From NCBI RefSeq assembly GCF_003259365.1, contig NZ_QLLY01000019.1, positions 1 to 64,000 of the forward strand: DNA of 64,000 nucleotides. Direction: 5' to 3'. This DNA comes from Streptomyces sp. PsTaAH-137 (GTDB taxonomy: Bacteria > Actinomycetota > Actinomycetes > Streptomycetales > Streptomycetaceae). Made by a program: the position numbers and the translations under genes. Below the pieces are notes generated by a model. That model did not search any database, was not told where the DNA came from, and saw only the letters and a program-made list of their open reading frames with translations. Positions within the stretch are counted from its first letter, which is position 1. Each line of letters begins with the position of its first letter. Positions 22,236 through 30,678 of the stretch are shown piece after piece.

Positions 22236-22754
22236 TTATCGGGTTCCCCACATATAGGTCTGCTTCTTGAGCTTGAGGTAGACGAAGCTCTCGGTGGAGC
22301 GCACGCCGGGCAGGGCCCGGATGCGTTTGTTGATGACGTCCAGAAGGTGGTCGTCGTCCTCGCAGACGACCTCCACCATCAGGTCGAACGAGCCCGCGGT
22401 CATCACGACGTACTCGCACTCCGGCATGGCCGTCAGCGCATCCGCCACGGGATCCAGGTCGCCCTCGACGTTGATCCCGACCATCGCCTGCCGCCGGAAT
22501 CCCACGGTGAGCGGGTCGGTGACGGCGACGATCTGCATCACGCCCTGGTCGAGCAGCTTCTGCACGCGCTGGCGCACGGCCGCCTCGGACAGGCCCACGG
22601 CCTTGCCGATGGCGGCGTACGGACGCCTGCCGTCCTCCTGGAGCTGTTCGATGATCGCGAGGGAGACGGAGTCCAGCGACGGGGCGCCGCTGCCGTTCCT
22701 CGAACTGGATCCCTTGGGGTCTGCGCTGCGACTGGCCACGACTTCACTGTGCAT
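22236..22754 (-). CDS. Lrp/AsnC-family regulator of the polyamine locus
   Basis: About 172 residues. The N-terminal 30 are a variable tail, followed by the AsnC-type winged helix (LDSVSLAIIEQLQEDGRRPYAAIGKAVGLSEAAVRQRVQKLLDQGV) and an RAM ligand/oligomerisation domain (MVGINVEGDLDPVADALTAMPECEYVVMTAGSFDLMVEVVC). ATG 22754 is chosen; GTG codons a little downstream are alternatives. It is the first gene of the operon with the aminotransferase and divergent from an aldehyde dehydrogenase gene. From memory the S. coelicolor counterpart is SCO5656, linked to control of polyamine genes. It probably binds the palindromic site in the divergent promoter. Confidence 0.9.
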   Translation of the reverse strand: MHSEVVASRSADPKGSSSRNGSGAPSLDSVSLAIIEQLQEDGRRPYAAIGKAVGLSEAAVRQRVQKLLDQGVMQIVAVTDPLTVGFRRQAMVGINVEGDLDPVADALTAMPECEYVVMTAGSFDLMVEVVCEDDDHLLDVINKRIRALPGVRSTESFVYLKLKKQTYMWGTR

Positions 22755-22784
22755 GAGGACTCGTCGTTTTCGCAACCCTGGATC

Positions 22785-22830
22785 GATGAAATTCGTTGTT
22801 TACGTCTTCAATACTCACGGATTTCGTAGG
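22785..22830. promoter_or_regulatory. Candidate operator between Lrp-type and aldehyde dehydrogenase genes
   Basis: GAAATTCGTTGTTTACG followed by CACGGATTTCG gives an inverted repeat in an A+T-rich patch, about 90-130 bases before the aldehyde dehydrogenase start. The reverse complement of 33174-33213, upstream of the second aldehyde dehydrogenase gene, shares ATTC, GTTGTT, TAC and CGGA in the same order. It is a likely site for the Lrp/AsnC regulator. Confidence 0.5.
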
Positions 22831-22918
22831 TCCGGGGTGGCGGGGGGTGTCGAAAACGTCGGTGAACGGATTAGGGTGGGTGTCTCAAGCCTTGGACAGC
22901 TACTCAGGAGGGCCGGCA

Positions 22919-24361
22919 GTGAGCACCAGTGAGCTGCGTCGTCTGCGGAACTACATCGACGGTGAGTTCCGGGACGCCGCCGACGGACGGACCACCGAGG
23001 TGGTCAACCCCGCGACGGGCGAGGCGTACGCGACCGCGCCGCTGTCCGGGCAGGCCGACATCGACGCCGCCATGGCCGCCGCCGATGCCGCCTTCCCGGC
23101 CTGGCGCGACCTGACCCCCGGCGAGCGCCAGCGTTACCTCCTCAAGATCGCCGACGCGTTCGAGGAGCGGGCCGAGGAGCTCATCGCGGCCGAGGTCGAG
23201 AACACGGGCAAGCCGATCGGACTCACGCGGTCCGAAGAGATCCCGCCCATGGTCGACCAGATCCGCTTCTTCGCGGGCGCCGCGCGCATGCTGGAGGGCC
23301 GCTCCGCGGGCGAGTACATGGAGGGGCTGACCTCCATCATCCGCCGCGAGCCGATCGGCGTCTGCGCCCAGGTCGCGCCGTGGAACTACCCGATGATGAT
23401 GGCCGTGTGGAAGTTCGCCCCGGCCCTCGCCGCGGGCAACACGGTCGTGCTGAAGCCGTCGGACACCACCCCGGCCTCGACCGTCCTGTTCGCTGAGATC
23501 ATCGGCTCCATCGTCCCCAAGGGCGTCTTCAACGTCGTGTGCGGCGACCGCGACACGGGCCGCCTCATGGTCGAGCACCCGACCCCGGCCATGGCGTCCA
23601 TCACCGGCTCCGTGCGGGCCGGCATGGCCGTCGCCGAGTCCGCCTCCAAGGACCTCAAGCGGGTCCACCTGGAGCTGGGCGGCAAGGCCCCCGTCGTCGT
23701 CTTCGAGGACGCCGACATCGCCAAGGCCGCCGAGGGCATCGCCGAGGCCGGGTACTTCAACGCCGGGCAGGACTGCACCGCCGCCACCCGCGTCCTGGTC
23801 CACGCGTCGGTCCACGACGAGTTCGTCACCGCGCTCGCCAAGATCGCCGCCGAGACCAAGACCGGTCAGCCGGACGACGAGGACGTGCTCTACGGCCCGC
23901 TGAACAACCCGAACCAGCTCAAGCAGGTCTCCGGGTTCATCGAGCGCCTCCCGGCCCACGCCAAGGTCGAGGCCGGCGGCCACCGGGTCGGCGACAAGGG
24001 CTACTTCTACGCCGCGACCGTCGTCTCGGGCCTCAAGCAGGACGACGAGATCATCCAGAACGAGGTCTTCGGCCCGGTCATCACCGTCCAGTCCTTCACG
24101 GACGAGGAGCAGGCCGTCTCGTACGCCAACGGCGTGGACTACGCGCTGGCGTCCTCGGTGTGGACCAAGGACCACGGCCGCGCCATGCGGATGTCCAAGG
24201 TCCTCGACTTCGGCTGCGTGTGGATCAACACCCACATCCCGCTGGTCGCCGAGATGCCGCACGGCGGCTTCAAGAAGTCCGGCTACGGCAAGGACCTCTC
24301 CGGCTACGGCTTCGAGGACTACACCCGCATCAAGCACGTCATGACGTCGCTGGACGCGTGA
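22919..24361 (+). CDS. Aldehyde dehydrogenase, gamma-aminobutyraldehyde type
   Basis: A 480-residue NAD(P)-dependent aldehyde dehydrogenase. Catalytic Glu is in HLELGGKAPVVVFE and catalytic Cys in NAGQDCTAATRV. The NAD fold is seen from APWNYPMMMAVWKFAPALAAGNTVVLKPSD and GSVRAGMAVAE. The aminobutyraldehyde group (PatD/PuuC-like) is suggested by EMPHGGFKKSGYGKDLSGYGFEDYTRIKHV. GTG 22919 follows GGAGGG at suitable spacing. It is divergent from the aminotransferase operon and should convert 4-aminobutanal to GABA. It is a paralogue of the enzyme at 33322. Confidence 0.92.
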   Translation: MSTSELRRLRNYIDGEFRDAADGRTTEVVNPATGEAYATAPLSGQADIDAAMAAADAAFPAWRDLTPGERQRYLLKIADAFEERAEELIAAEVENTGKPIGLTRSEEIPPMVDQIRFFAGAARMLEGRSAGEYMEGLTSIIRREPIGVCAQVAPWNYPMMMAVWKFAPALAAGNTVVLKPSDTTPASTVLFAEIIGSIVPKGVFNVVCGDRDTGRLMVEHPTPAMASITGSVRAGMAVAESASKDLKRVHLELGGKAPVVVFEDADIAKAAEGIAEAGYFNAGQDCTAATRVLVHASVHDEFVTALAKIAAETKTGQPDDEDVLYGPLNNPNQLKQVSGFIERLPAHAKVEAGGHRVGDKGYFYAATVVSGLKQDDEIIQNEVFGPVITVQSFTDEEQAVSYANGVDYALASSVWTKDHGRAMRMSKVLDFGCVWINTHIPLVAEMPHGGFKKSGYGKDLSGYGFEDYTRIKHVMTSLDA

Positions 24362-24855
24362 ACCTCACCTACGAGGAAGTCGGCGCGACCCTGACGGACG
24401 GTCACCTTCCGTCGGGGTACGCCCACATGGACCGCCGCGTCCGTCTCGGCTCGGGCAGTGAATGCTTCGAGCGGGCGGGCGCGGCGGTTCTTTCGTGGGC
24501 GGCGCACCGGGGCGCCGGCTTCACCGTGACGCCGGACGGACCGGCTCAGGAGGGCGTCGATGTCGTCGTCTCGGCGCCGCTCCTGCGGATTCCCTGCCGG
24601 GTGGTGCGGGTCGTGCGCTCGGCGGACCGGATCGGGTTCGCGTACGGGACGCTGCGCGGGCATCCGGAGTGCGGCGAGGAGGCGTTCGTCGTCGAGCTCG
24701 ACGCCGACGGTTCGGTGTGGTTCCGGGTACGGGCGTTCTCGCGGCCCGGGCGGTGGTTCGTGCGGGTCGGGGGACCGGTGGCCCGCGGGGTGCAGTTGTG
24801 GGTGACCCGGCGGTATCTGCGGGCTGTCGTGCGGGCTTGCGCCGACGCGCCGTAG
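24358..24855 (+). CDS. DUF1990-type protein
   Basis: A 165-residue protein beginning with GTG 24358, which overlaps the aldehyde dehydrogenase stop (GTGA). It has the shape of the DUF1990 family: NLTYEEVGAT at the N-terminus, YAHMDRRVRLGSGSECFERA, a central beta sheet (IPCRVVRVVRSADRIGFAYGTLRGHPECGEEAFVVE) and a final FSRPGRWFVRVGGPVARGVQ. DUF1990 has a helix-grip type fold, and its biochemical role is not known. Coupling to the dehydrogenase makes a linked role possible, but members also occur in unrelated places. Confidence 0.8.
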   Translation: MNLTYEEVGATLTDGHLPSGYAHMDRRVRLGSGSECFERAGAAVLSWAAHRGAGFTVTPDGPAQEGVDVVVSAPLLRIPCRVVRVVRSADRIGFAYGTLRGHPECGEEAFVVELDADGSVWFRVRAFSRPGRWFVRVGGPVARGVQLWVTRRYLRAVVRACADAP

Positions 24856-24880
24856 GGGGTTCTGTCCAGGGTCGGGTGCG

Positions 24881-24923
24881 GCTTTCGTCGTGGCTGGTCG
24901 CGCAGTTCCCCGCGCCCCTGAGC
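24881..24923 (+). repeat. Dispersed Streptomyces intergenic repeat, copy 1
   Basis: The sequence around GGTCGCGCAGTTCCCCGCGC, led by CTTTCGTCGTGGCT, recurs at 54104-54140 and 62391-62473. This is a well-known abundant intergenic word in Streptomyces. This copy is a half-site without its inverted partner. Confidence 0.8.
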
Positions 24924-25036
24924 GTGCGCTTCGCGCCGCTCATCGACAGGGTGTCGGGCGTGGTCCGGTCCGCTCGACGCACCGTCCATTGTCCCCTGGG
25001 GTGCCGTGGCGGCATTCTTCGGTCGTGCGAGCCAAC

Positions 25037-26227
25037 ATGAGCAGCCCCCGAGTCACCCGTCGATCCCTGCTGCGCGCCCTCGGCGGCGGTGCCACGGCCG
25101 CGGCGGTCGCCGGCCTCGCCACCGGGTGCGGGGTGCCCGCCGCCTATGTGGCGCCGGGCGATCGCGGTGCCCACGATCTGTCCGCCGCCGACAAGCGGCT
25201 CACCTGGGCGAACTGGCCGCTGTACATCGACGTGGACGACGACGACACCTCGAAGCGGCCGACCCTGGACGCGTTCGAGAAGCAGAGCGGCATCCAGGTC
25301 AAGTACACCGAGGAGATCAACGACAACGACGAGTTCTTCGGCAAGATCAGCCCGTCGCTGATGAACCACCAGAAGACTGGCCGGGACCTCATCGTCATCT
25401 CCGACTGGATGTGCGCCCGCTTCGTCCGCCTCGGCTGGGTCCAGGAGATGGACCGGGCCCGCCAGCCGCACGTCACCAAGTACCTCGACCCGCTGCTGCG
25501 CTCCCCGGCCTTCGACCCCGGCCGCAAGTACACCGTGCCGTGGCAGTCCGGGATCACCGGCATCGCGTACAACAAGCGCCGGCTCGGCCGCGAGATCAAG
25601 CACGTCTCGGATCTCTGGGCCGACGACCTGGCCGGCCGGGTCACCCTGCTGTCCGGCCTCGACGAGTCCTTCGCGCTGCTCATGCAGGGCAACGGCGTCG
25701 ACATCACCCGGTGGAGGGCCGCCGACTTCGACAAGATCTGCGACCAGGTCGAGAAGCTCGTGAAGACCAAGCACATCCGCCGCTTCACCGGCAACGACTA
25801 CATCAAGGACCTCTCCAGCGGCGACGTCCTCGCCTGCCAGGCCTACAGCGGCGACATCATCCAGCTCCAGGCCGACGACCCGGACATCGAGTTCGTCGTG
25901 CCCGAGGAGGGCGCGGAGCTGTGGGCCGAGTCGCTGATGATCCCCAACCTCGCCGACCACAAGGCCAACGCCGAGCGGCTGATCGACTACTACTACCAGC
26001 CCGAGGTCGCCGCCGAACTGGCCGCGTGGGTCAACTACGTCTGCCCGGTCCCGGCCGCCCGCGACATCCTCGCCGACGCCGAGGACAAGGAGACGGCGGC
26101 GCTCGCCGAGGACCCGCTGATCTTCCCGGACGACGCGATGCGCTCCCGGCTCGCCATCGCCCGCGACATCACGTCCGAGGAGCGCACCGAGTTCGCGAAG
26201 CGGTGGAACGCGATCGCGGGGCTGTAG
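25037..26227 (+). CDS. Polyamine ABC-type substrate-binding lipoprotein (lone PotD paralogue)
   Basis: A 396-residue lipoprotein with a Tat motif (TRRSLLRALGG, R8-R9) and lipobox cysteine C31 in ATGCG. The mature part is a PotD/PotF-like fold: WANWPLYIDVD, SGIQVKYTEEINDNDEFFGKI, SDWMCARFVRLGWVQ, YTVPWQSGITGIAYN, RFTGNDYIKDLSSGD. It is very similar in style to the PotD at 34934, but no transporter genes adjoin it. ATG 25037 is used; GTG 25025 is also possible. It may share the PotABC transporter encoded about 10 kb downstream or act as a sensor. It lies near the aminotransferase/aldehyde dehydrogenase genes, which supports polyamine binding. Confidence 0.88.
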   Translation: MSSPRVTRRSLLRALGGGATAAAVAGLATGCGVPAAYVAPGDRGAHDLSAADKRLTWANWPLYIDVDDDDTSKRPTLDAFEKQSGIQVKYTEEINDNDEFFGKISPSLMNHQKTGRDLIVISDWMCARFVRLGWVQEMDRARQPHVTKYLDPLLRSPAFDPGRKYTVPWQSGITGIAYNKRRLGREIKHVSDLWADDLAGRVTLLSGLDESFALLMQGNGVDITRWRAADFDKICDQVEKLVKTKHIRRFTGNDYIKDLSSGDVLACQAYSGDIIQLQADDPDIEFVVPEEGAELWAESLMIPNLADHKANAERLIDYYYQPEVAAELAAWVNYVCPVPAARDILADAEDKETAALAEDPLIFPDDAMRSRLAIARDITSEERTEFAKRWNAIAGL

Positions 26228-26240
26228 CGCGGCGCGTTCC

Positions 26241-27605
26241 TCAGGCCGGTTCCGGCTGCGGCTCCGTCTGTTCCGTCGCCTGGGGCTCGCGCCGGCGCGG
26301 CAGCGTCGGCTTCGGGTCCCAGGACTGGGTGGTGCGGACGTAGTACACGATCACCGAGACCATCGCGAGCAGCAGCACCGGGCCGAACAGCCACGGGTGG
26401 GCGGCCAGTTCGCGCGGCAGGTAGCGGTACGCGGTCAGCAGCGCGGCGAAGACCACGGTGCCGTACGAGACCAGGCTGACCGCCGACAGGTCCCAGCCGC
26501 GGGCGAACGCGCGCATCGCCGCCTCGATCGTCAGCGCGAACACCACACCGGCGACGAGGTCCACTCCGTAGTGGTAGCCGAAGCCGAGCGTCGCGCTGAG
26601 CGTGGCCACCAGCCAGAACGCGCCCGCGTACCGCATCCAGCGGGCGCCCTTGCGGGTGTGGATGAACAGCGAGGTGGCCCACGCCGTGTGCAGGCTGGGC
26701 ATGCAGTTGCGCGGGGTGATCTCGTCGAACATCACCGGGTGCGGGGTGCCGATCGCCGGCAGCACGTCGGGCCACACGTGGGAGACGGCCCAGGATCCGC
26801 CCTCGGCGCCGTACGCGTAGACCGGGCCGACGACCGGGAAGATCATGTAGATCGCGGGGCCGATGAGGCCGATGACCAGGAACGTACGCACGAGGTGGTG
26901 GGCCGGGAAACGGCGGTCCGTCGCCACGTTGCGCAACTGGTAGAGGCCCACGAGGGCGGCGGCGAGCGGGAGTTGGCCGTAGACCACGTTGAGGAGATGG
27001 CTGCCGAACGGGCCGATCGCCTCCAGGGCGCGGCCCGCCACCCAGGACGGGTTGCCGAGCGCGTGGTCGGCGAGGGCCACGTACGGGTCCAGGACCTGCG
27101 GATGTTCCTTCGCCGTGATGAGCAGCCAGGTGTCACCCGTCTTGTGGCCGAAGACCAGGAGCATCCCGAGGCCACAGCCCTTGAGCAGCAGGGCCCGGTC
27201 CTTGCCCGTGCGGCGGGCGACCGCGAGGACCGCGAGGCCGAGGATCACCCACAGCGCGCCGTTGCCGAAGTTCAGGTCCGCGCCGACCACCAGGCGCACG
27301 AGGAAGAAGACGACGTCGATGCCGACCGCCGCGGCCGCCGCGAACATCCGCTGCCGCCAGGTGAGCACCACCATCGCCAGCGCCAGACCGGCGTAGAGCA
27401 GCGGGCCCGAGTGCGGGGCGAAGACCAGCTCCTGCGCCTCTACGGTCAGCGGACCCGGCTGCCCGTAACGGCGGGCCGCGACCTCCAGCGCGATGAGGAA
27501 CCCGGCGGTCGCCACTCCGGCCGCGGCCCACAGGACGAAGCGCGGGCGGCGCCACAGCGGGCCGGGGTGGTCGGACGGGGCTATTCGAGAGGGTGTGGTC
27601 GTCAA
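26241..27605 (-). CDS. PAP2-superfamily integral membrane protein
   Basis: The 454-residue protein has about ten to twelve membrane helices. PAP2 motif 2 is CMPSLHTAW (about 297-305) and motif 3 is GYHYGVDLVAG, with the catalytic His residues. Motif 1 (KxxxxxxRP) is not clear. This wide form, with N-terminal helices before the PAP2 part, resembles the inositol phosphorylceramide synthase/PAP2_3 type in actinobacteria, which act on lipid phosphates. The start is TTG 27605, the only suitable codon I see; translation may begin a little elsewhere. Convergent with the PotD-like gene and divergent from the sigma factor gene. Confidence 0.82.
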   Translation of the reverse strand: MTTTPSRIAPSDHPGPLWRRPRFVLWAAAGVATAGFLIALEVAARRYGQPGPLTVEAQELVFAPHSGPLLYAGLALAMVVLTWRQRMFAAAAAVGIDVVFFLVRLVVGADLNFGNGALWVILGLAVLAVARRTGKDRALLLKGCGLGMLLVFGHKTGDTWLLITAKEHPQVLDPYVALADHALGNPSWVAGRALEAIGPFGSHLLNVVYGQLPLAAALVGLYQLRNVATDRRFPAHHLVRTFLVIGLIGPAIYMIFPVVGPVYAYGAEGGSWAVSHVWPDVLPAIGTPHPVMFDEITPRNCMPSLHTAWATSLFIHTRKGARWMRYAGAFWLVATLSATLGFGYHYGVDLVAGVVFALTIEAAMRAFARGWDLSAVSLVSYGTVVFAALLTAYRYLPRELAAHPWLFGPVLLLAMVSVIVYYVRTTQSWDPKPTLPRRREPQATEQTEPQPEPA

Positions 27606-27882
27606 TGGTCCGGCTCATCGGGTGCGGGCGGCGGGCATGAGTTCTTGGTGAAGAACAAGTGACGCGGGTGGTCGTGACAGCTGGAACATGCTAGCTCCAC
27701 AGGGTTCGCCCTGACAGGGGCAGTTCGGAACCGGACCGGGCAGCTCAGCGCGGTGTGCGCCGGGTCACACGGTGCGCGCCGGGGTGATCGGCACCGGGCA
27801 ATAGGCTGAGATCGCGTTCGCTCGCACACAGGAATGGCGTAGATCACAGGAACTCCGCTGGGGCGGCGGAGAGGTGATCGGT

Positions 27883-28536
27883 GTGAGGGACTCAGAGAAC
27901 GAACTGCGCAGACGCGTACGGGCCGGGGAACGCGACGCGTTCGCCGAGCTGTACGAGCAGTGCGCCCGGCCCGTCTACCAGCACGCCCTGCGGCTGACCG
28001 GCGACTGGTCGACGGCCGAAGACATCATGTCGGAGACGTTCCTGACCGCCTGGCGGGGACGGGAACGGCTGCACACCGAGGGAGGCTCCCTGCGCCCCTG
28101 GCTGCTGGGGATCGCCACGCACAAGGCGGAGAACGCCCGCCGCGGCCGGCGCCGCCGCATCGCCTTCCTGGCCCGCCGGCGCGAGCCCGAGGTGGTCGCG
28201 GACTTCGCCCCCGAGATCGCCGCACGCCTCGACGACGCCCGCCGTCTCGACGCCGTCCAGGACTCCCTCGACCGGCTGCGGCGCCCCGAGCGCGAGGTGC
28301 TGACCCTGTGCGTCTGGTCGGGCCTCGACTACCAGCAGACCGCCGAGGCGCTCGGCATCCCCGTCGGCACCGTGCGCTCGCGGCTGTCGCGGGCCCGCGC
28401 GAAACTCGCCCGGTTCGCCGACGAGGCACAGCGCGCGGAGAAGCCGCGGAAAGGACCGGAACTCCGCGCCGCCCGCGGAGAGATGACGGGTGAAGCCGCA
28501 CTCGCGGCCCTGCCCGTGAGGGAGGAGACGGCATGA
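27883..28536 (+). CDS. ECF RNA polymerase sigma factor
   Basis: The 217-residue sigma factor has region 2 (FAELYEQCARPVYQHALRLTGDWSTAEDIMSETFLTAWRGR) and region 4 (RRPEREVLTLCVWSGLDYQQTAEALGIPVGTVRSRLSRARAKL), joined by a basic linker. A 40-residue polar C-terminal tail follows. GTG 27883 is preferred since GGAGAGG ends eight bases before it; GTG 27874 is also in frame. The stop overlaps the ATG of the CU044_5270 gene, a pairing frequent for this ECF group in actinobacteria, where the partner is thought to act as anti-sigma or sensor. Target promoters are unknown. Confidence 0.92.
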   Translation: MRDSENELRRRVRAGERDAFAELYEQCARPVYQHALRLTGDWSTAEDIMSETFLTAWRGRERLHTEGGSLRPWLLGIATHKAENARRGRRRRIAFLARRREPEVVADFAPEIAARLDDARRLDAVQDSLDRLRRPEREVLTLCVWSGLDYQQTAEALGIPVGTVRSRLSRARAKLARFADEAQRAEKPRKGPELRAARGEMTGEAALAALPVREETA

Positions 28537-29585
28537 ACGACAAGCACGTGGACCACAGGCGCGGCGACGCCGCGTCGGCCGACCACGACATCGCCGCCAT
28601 CGCCCGGCTGCTGCCGGCCCCGGCGGCCCACGACCTCTCGCGCGAGCAGCACCTCCGGCACAAGGAACGACTGATGCAGCGCATCGACCAGGACCAGGTC
28701 ACCGCCCGCCCCCGCCCCGCCCGCCGCCTGCTGCGCCCCGCCCTGCTGGTGCCGGTGTCGGCGCTCGCCCTCGGCGCCGTCCTCACCGCGGGCATCGTCG
28801 TCGCGGGCGGGGACGACGCGCCCGCCACCACGGCGAGCACGCGCCAGGCCGCCCCGTCCGCGACCGTGCTCCTGGACCGGATCTCGCTCGCCGCGAGCAA
28901 GGGCGACTCCCTCCAGGTACGCGACGACCAGTTCGTCTACCTCCGGTCGAAGTCCACCGGCGCCGACCTGACCAGCGGCAAGGCGGTCGTCGGCCCGCTC
29001 CGGGAGACCGAGTCGTGGATCGCGCAGAAGCCGGGCCCGCTCCACACGCTCGGCATGACGAAGACCGACGGCGAGACGTCCGCCATCAACGCCGAACTGG
29101 GCGACACCGACGGCACGCCCGCCGGTCTCGGTCGCCCCACCTACAACTGGCTGGCGTCGCTGCCCACCGACCCGGACAAGCTGCTCACGTATCTGTACGC
29201 CAAGACGCCCGAGTTCGAGGGCGTGGAGCGTGACCAGGCGGTCTTCGACCAGATCGGCTCCCTCGTCGGCACGGTCATGCCGCCCGACACGGCCGCCGCG
29301 CTCTACCGGGCGGCGGCCAGGATCCCCGGCGTCAGCAAGGCCCCCGGCGCCCACGACGCCATCGGCCGGACCGGCGTCGGCATCTCCCGCGACGACAAGA
29401 CCTTCGGCACCCGTACCGAATGGGTCTTCGACCGGAAGGACCTGAACTTCCTCGGCTCGCGCAGCTACCTGGTCAAGGACACCAAGTACGGCAAGGCCGG
29501 AACGCTCATGTCCAGCGACGCCGTGATCGCGCAGGCCGTGGTCGACAAGGCGGGCCGGTCGCCGGAGAGGGCGCGGCAGAGCTGA
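28533..29585 (+). CDS. CU044_5270-family membrane protein, probable sigma partner
   Basis: The 350-residue protein has about 65 cytoplasmic residues, one membrane helix (LLVPVSALALGAVLTAGIVVAGG, about 70-92) and a large extracytoplasmic domain. This domain layout and the motif YLRSKS...LRETESWIA fit the CU044_5270 family, which regularly follows ECF sigma genes. The cytoplasmic region (IAAIARLLPAPAAHDLSREQHLRHKERLMQRI) would contact the sigma factor. ATG 28533 overlaps the sigma stop (ATGA). The role as anti-sigma factor is an inference from gene pairing and topology; no zinc-binding anti-sigma motif is visible. Confidence 0.85.
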   Translation: MNDKHVDHRRGDAASADHDIAAIARLLPAPAAHDLSREQHLRHKERLMQRIDQDQVTARPRPARRLLRPALLVPVSALALGAVLTAGIVVAGGDDAPATTASTRQAAPSATVLLDRISLAASKGDSLQVRDDQFVYLRSKSTGADLTSGKAVVGPLRETESWIAQKPGPLHTLGMTKTDGETSAINAELGDTDGTPAGLGRPTYNWLASLPTDPDKLLTYLYAKTPEFEGVERDQAVFDQIGSLVGTVMPPDTAAALYRAAARIPGVSKAPGAHDAIGRTGVGISRDDKTFGTRTEWVFDRKDLNFLGSRSYLVKDTKYGKAGTLMSSDAVIAQAVVDKAGRSPERARQS

Positions 29586-29639
29586 CGCGGCCCGGATCGC
29601 CGGGAGGACGCACCCTACGTCGCCCCGGCGATCCGCGTG
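29585..29639. terminator. Hairpin after the sigma factor operon
   Basis: GGATCGCCGGG at 29594-29604 pairs with CCCGGCGATCC at 29624-29634, and the outer ACGCGG/CCGCGT bases extend the stem. It lies directly after the CU044_5270 gene stop. Confidence 0.65.
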
Positions 29640-29714
29640 GGCGTTTGGACAGCACGGATCTCGTCTGGCAACGTCGCCCGTCCGACCCGATGACACCGGA
29701 AGGCGGTGCGGAAG

Positions 29715-29930
29715 ATGACCGAGGTGAGCACGCGCAGCGTCCGGGACGCCGCTGTCGCCACGCGCCTGCGCAGGACGACCACGCTCGACGTGCCGGAGGA
29801 CTTCGAGACCTGGTCCGTCGAGGACCTGGCGGACTGGCTCCACGACACGGAGGACGATCCGCAGGTGTCCGACGAGGACTTCTACCAGGCACGCAAGGCC
29901 GTGCAGATGCTGGGCGTCGAGGACGTCTGA
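29715..29930 (+). CDS. Small acidic protein, unknown function
   Basis: A 71-residue protein from ATG 29715 (GTG 29706 is in frame, but its spacing to GGAAGG is short). The N-terminal 28 residues contain several Arg (RSVRDAAVATRLRRTTT), and the C-terminal part is strongly acidic with many Trp, Asp and Glu (FETWSVEDLADWLHDTEDDPQVSDEDF). No known domain is recognised. The coding look is good: GC-rich third positions, a plausible ribosome site and a clear stop. It lies between the sigma operon terminator and the convergent glycerophosphodiesterase gene. Confidence 0.65.
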   Translation: MTEVSTRSVRDAAVATRLRRTTTLDVPEDFETWSVEDLADWLHDTEDDPQVSDEDFYQARKAVQMLGVEDV

Positions 29931-29958
29931 CGGGTGGTCACGCCCGGCGGGCGAGACG

Positions 29959-30648
29959 TCAGCCGGAACCGCGCAGCCCGGTCAGGACCTCGATGCGGTT
30001 CGTCGTGATGGAGTCGACGCCGATGTCCAGGAGCTTGCGCATCGACCTCGTCGTGTCCGGGGTCCAGACCGAGATCAGCCGGCCGTCGCGGTGGATGCGG
30101 GCCGCCAGGTCGCGGTTGATCAGGGAGAAGCGGTAGTTGAGCCAGTGCGGGCGGACCGCGGCGAGCAGGCCCGGACGGGGCGGGGCCAGCGTCGTCCAGG
30201 TCAGGGCGATCTCGGCGGCCGGGTCGGCGGCCCGGACCTTGAGCATCGTCTCGGCGCCCGCGCAGTAGTAGACGCGGTCCGCGGCGCCGGCGTCGCGGAT
30301 GGTGCCCACGATCGTGCGCACCGCCCTCGCCGAGGCGCCCGGCAGGTCGATCATCAGCCGGGCGCCGGTGTCCGCCGTCGCGGCCAGCGCCTCCGTCAGG
30401 GTGGGCACCCCGCCCGCCGTCACCTCGCGCACCTCCGCGGCGGAGAGCGCGGACAGCGGGCGGTCGTGGTCCCAGAGCCGCTTCAGCGTCGCGTCGTGGA
30501 GGAGGACGGGTACGCCGTCGCGGGTCAGGCGTACGTCGATCTCCACGGCGTCCGCGCCCCGGTCCAGCGCGGAGCGCAGGGACGGGAGGGTGTTCTCGCG
30601 GACGCGGTAGGGGTCGCCTCGGTGGGCCACGGCAGTCACGGTGCGCAT
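29959..30648 (-). CDS. Glycerophosphodiester phosphodiesterase
   Basis: The 229-residue enzyme hydrolyses glycerophosphodiesters to glycerol-3-phosphate and an alcohol. The GDPD motifs are present: AHRGDPYRVRENTLPSL with the catalytic His and Glu, then AVEIDVRLTRDGVPVLLHDATL with the metal-binding Glu-x-Asp and second His. LISVWTPDTTRSMRKLLDIGVDSITTNRIEVL is the closing barrel strand. There is no signal peptide, so it is cytoplasmic, UgpQ-like. The length is normal for the short bacterial type. The gene is 30 bases from the deaminase gene upstream and may be co-transcribed with it. Confidence 0.92.
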   Translation of the reverse strand: MRTVTAVAHRGDPYRVRENTLPSLRSALDRGADAVEIDVRLTRDGVPVLLHDATLKRLWDHDRPLSALSAAEVREVTAGGVPTLTEALAATADTGARLMIDLPGASARAVRTIVGTIRDAGAADRVYYCAGAETMLKVRAADPAAEIALTWTTLAPPRPGLLAAVRPHWLNYRFSLINRDLAARIHRDGRLISVWTPDTTRSMRKLLDIGVDSITTNRIEVLTGLRGSG

Positions 30649-30678
30649 GGGCCCATTCTGGCGTCCCGGACGGTCCTC

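Noticed and set aside
20854..22257. 467-codon plus-strand frame
   Set aside because: It is the complement of the class III aminotransferase gene; the Leu/Val/Gly/Asp-rich translation is typical of antisense Streptomyces frames.
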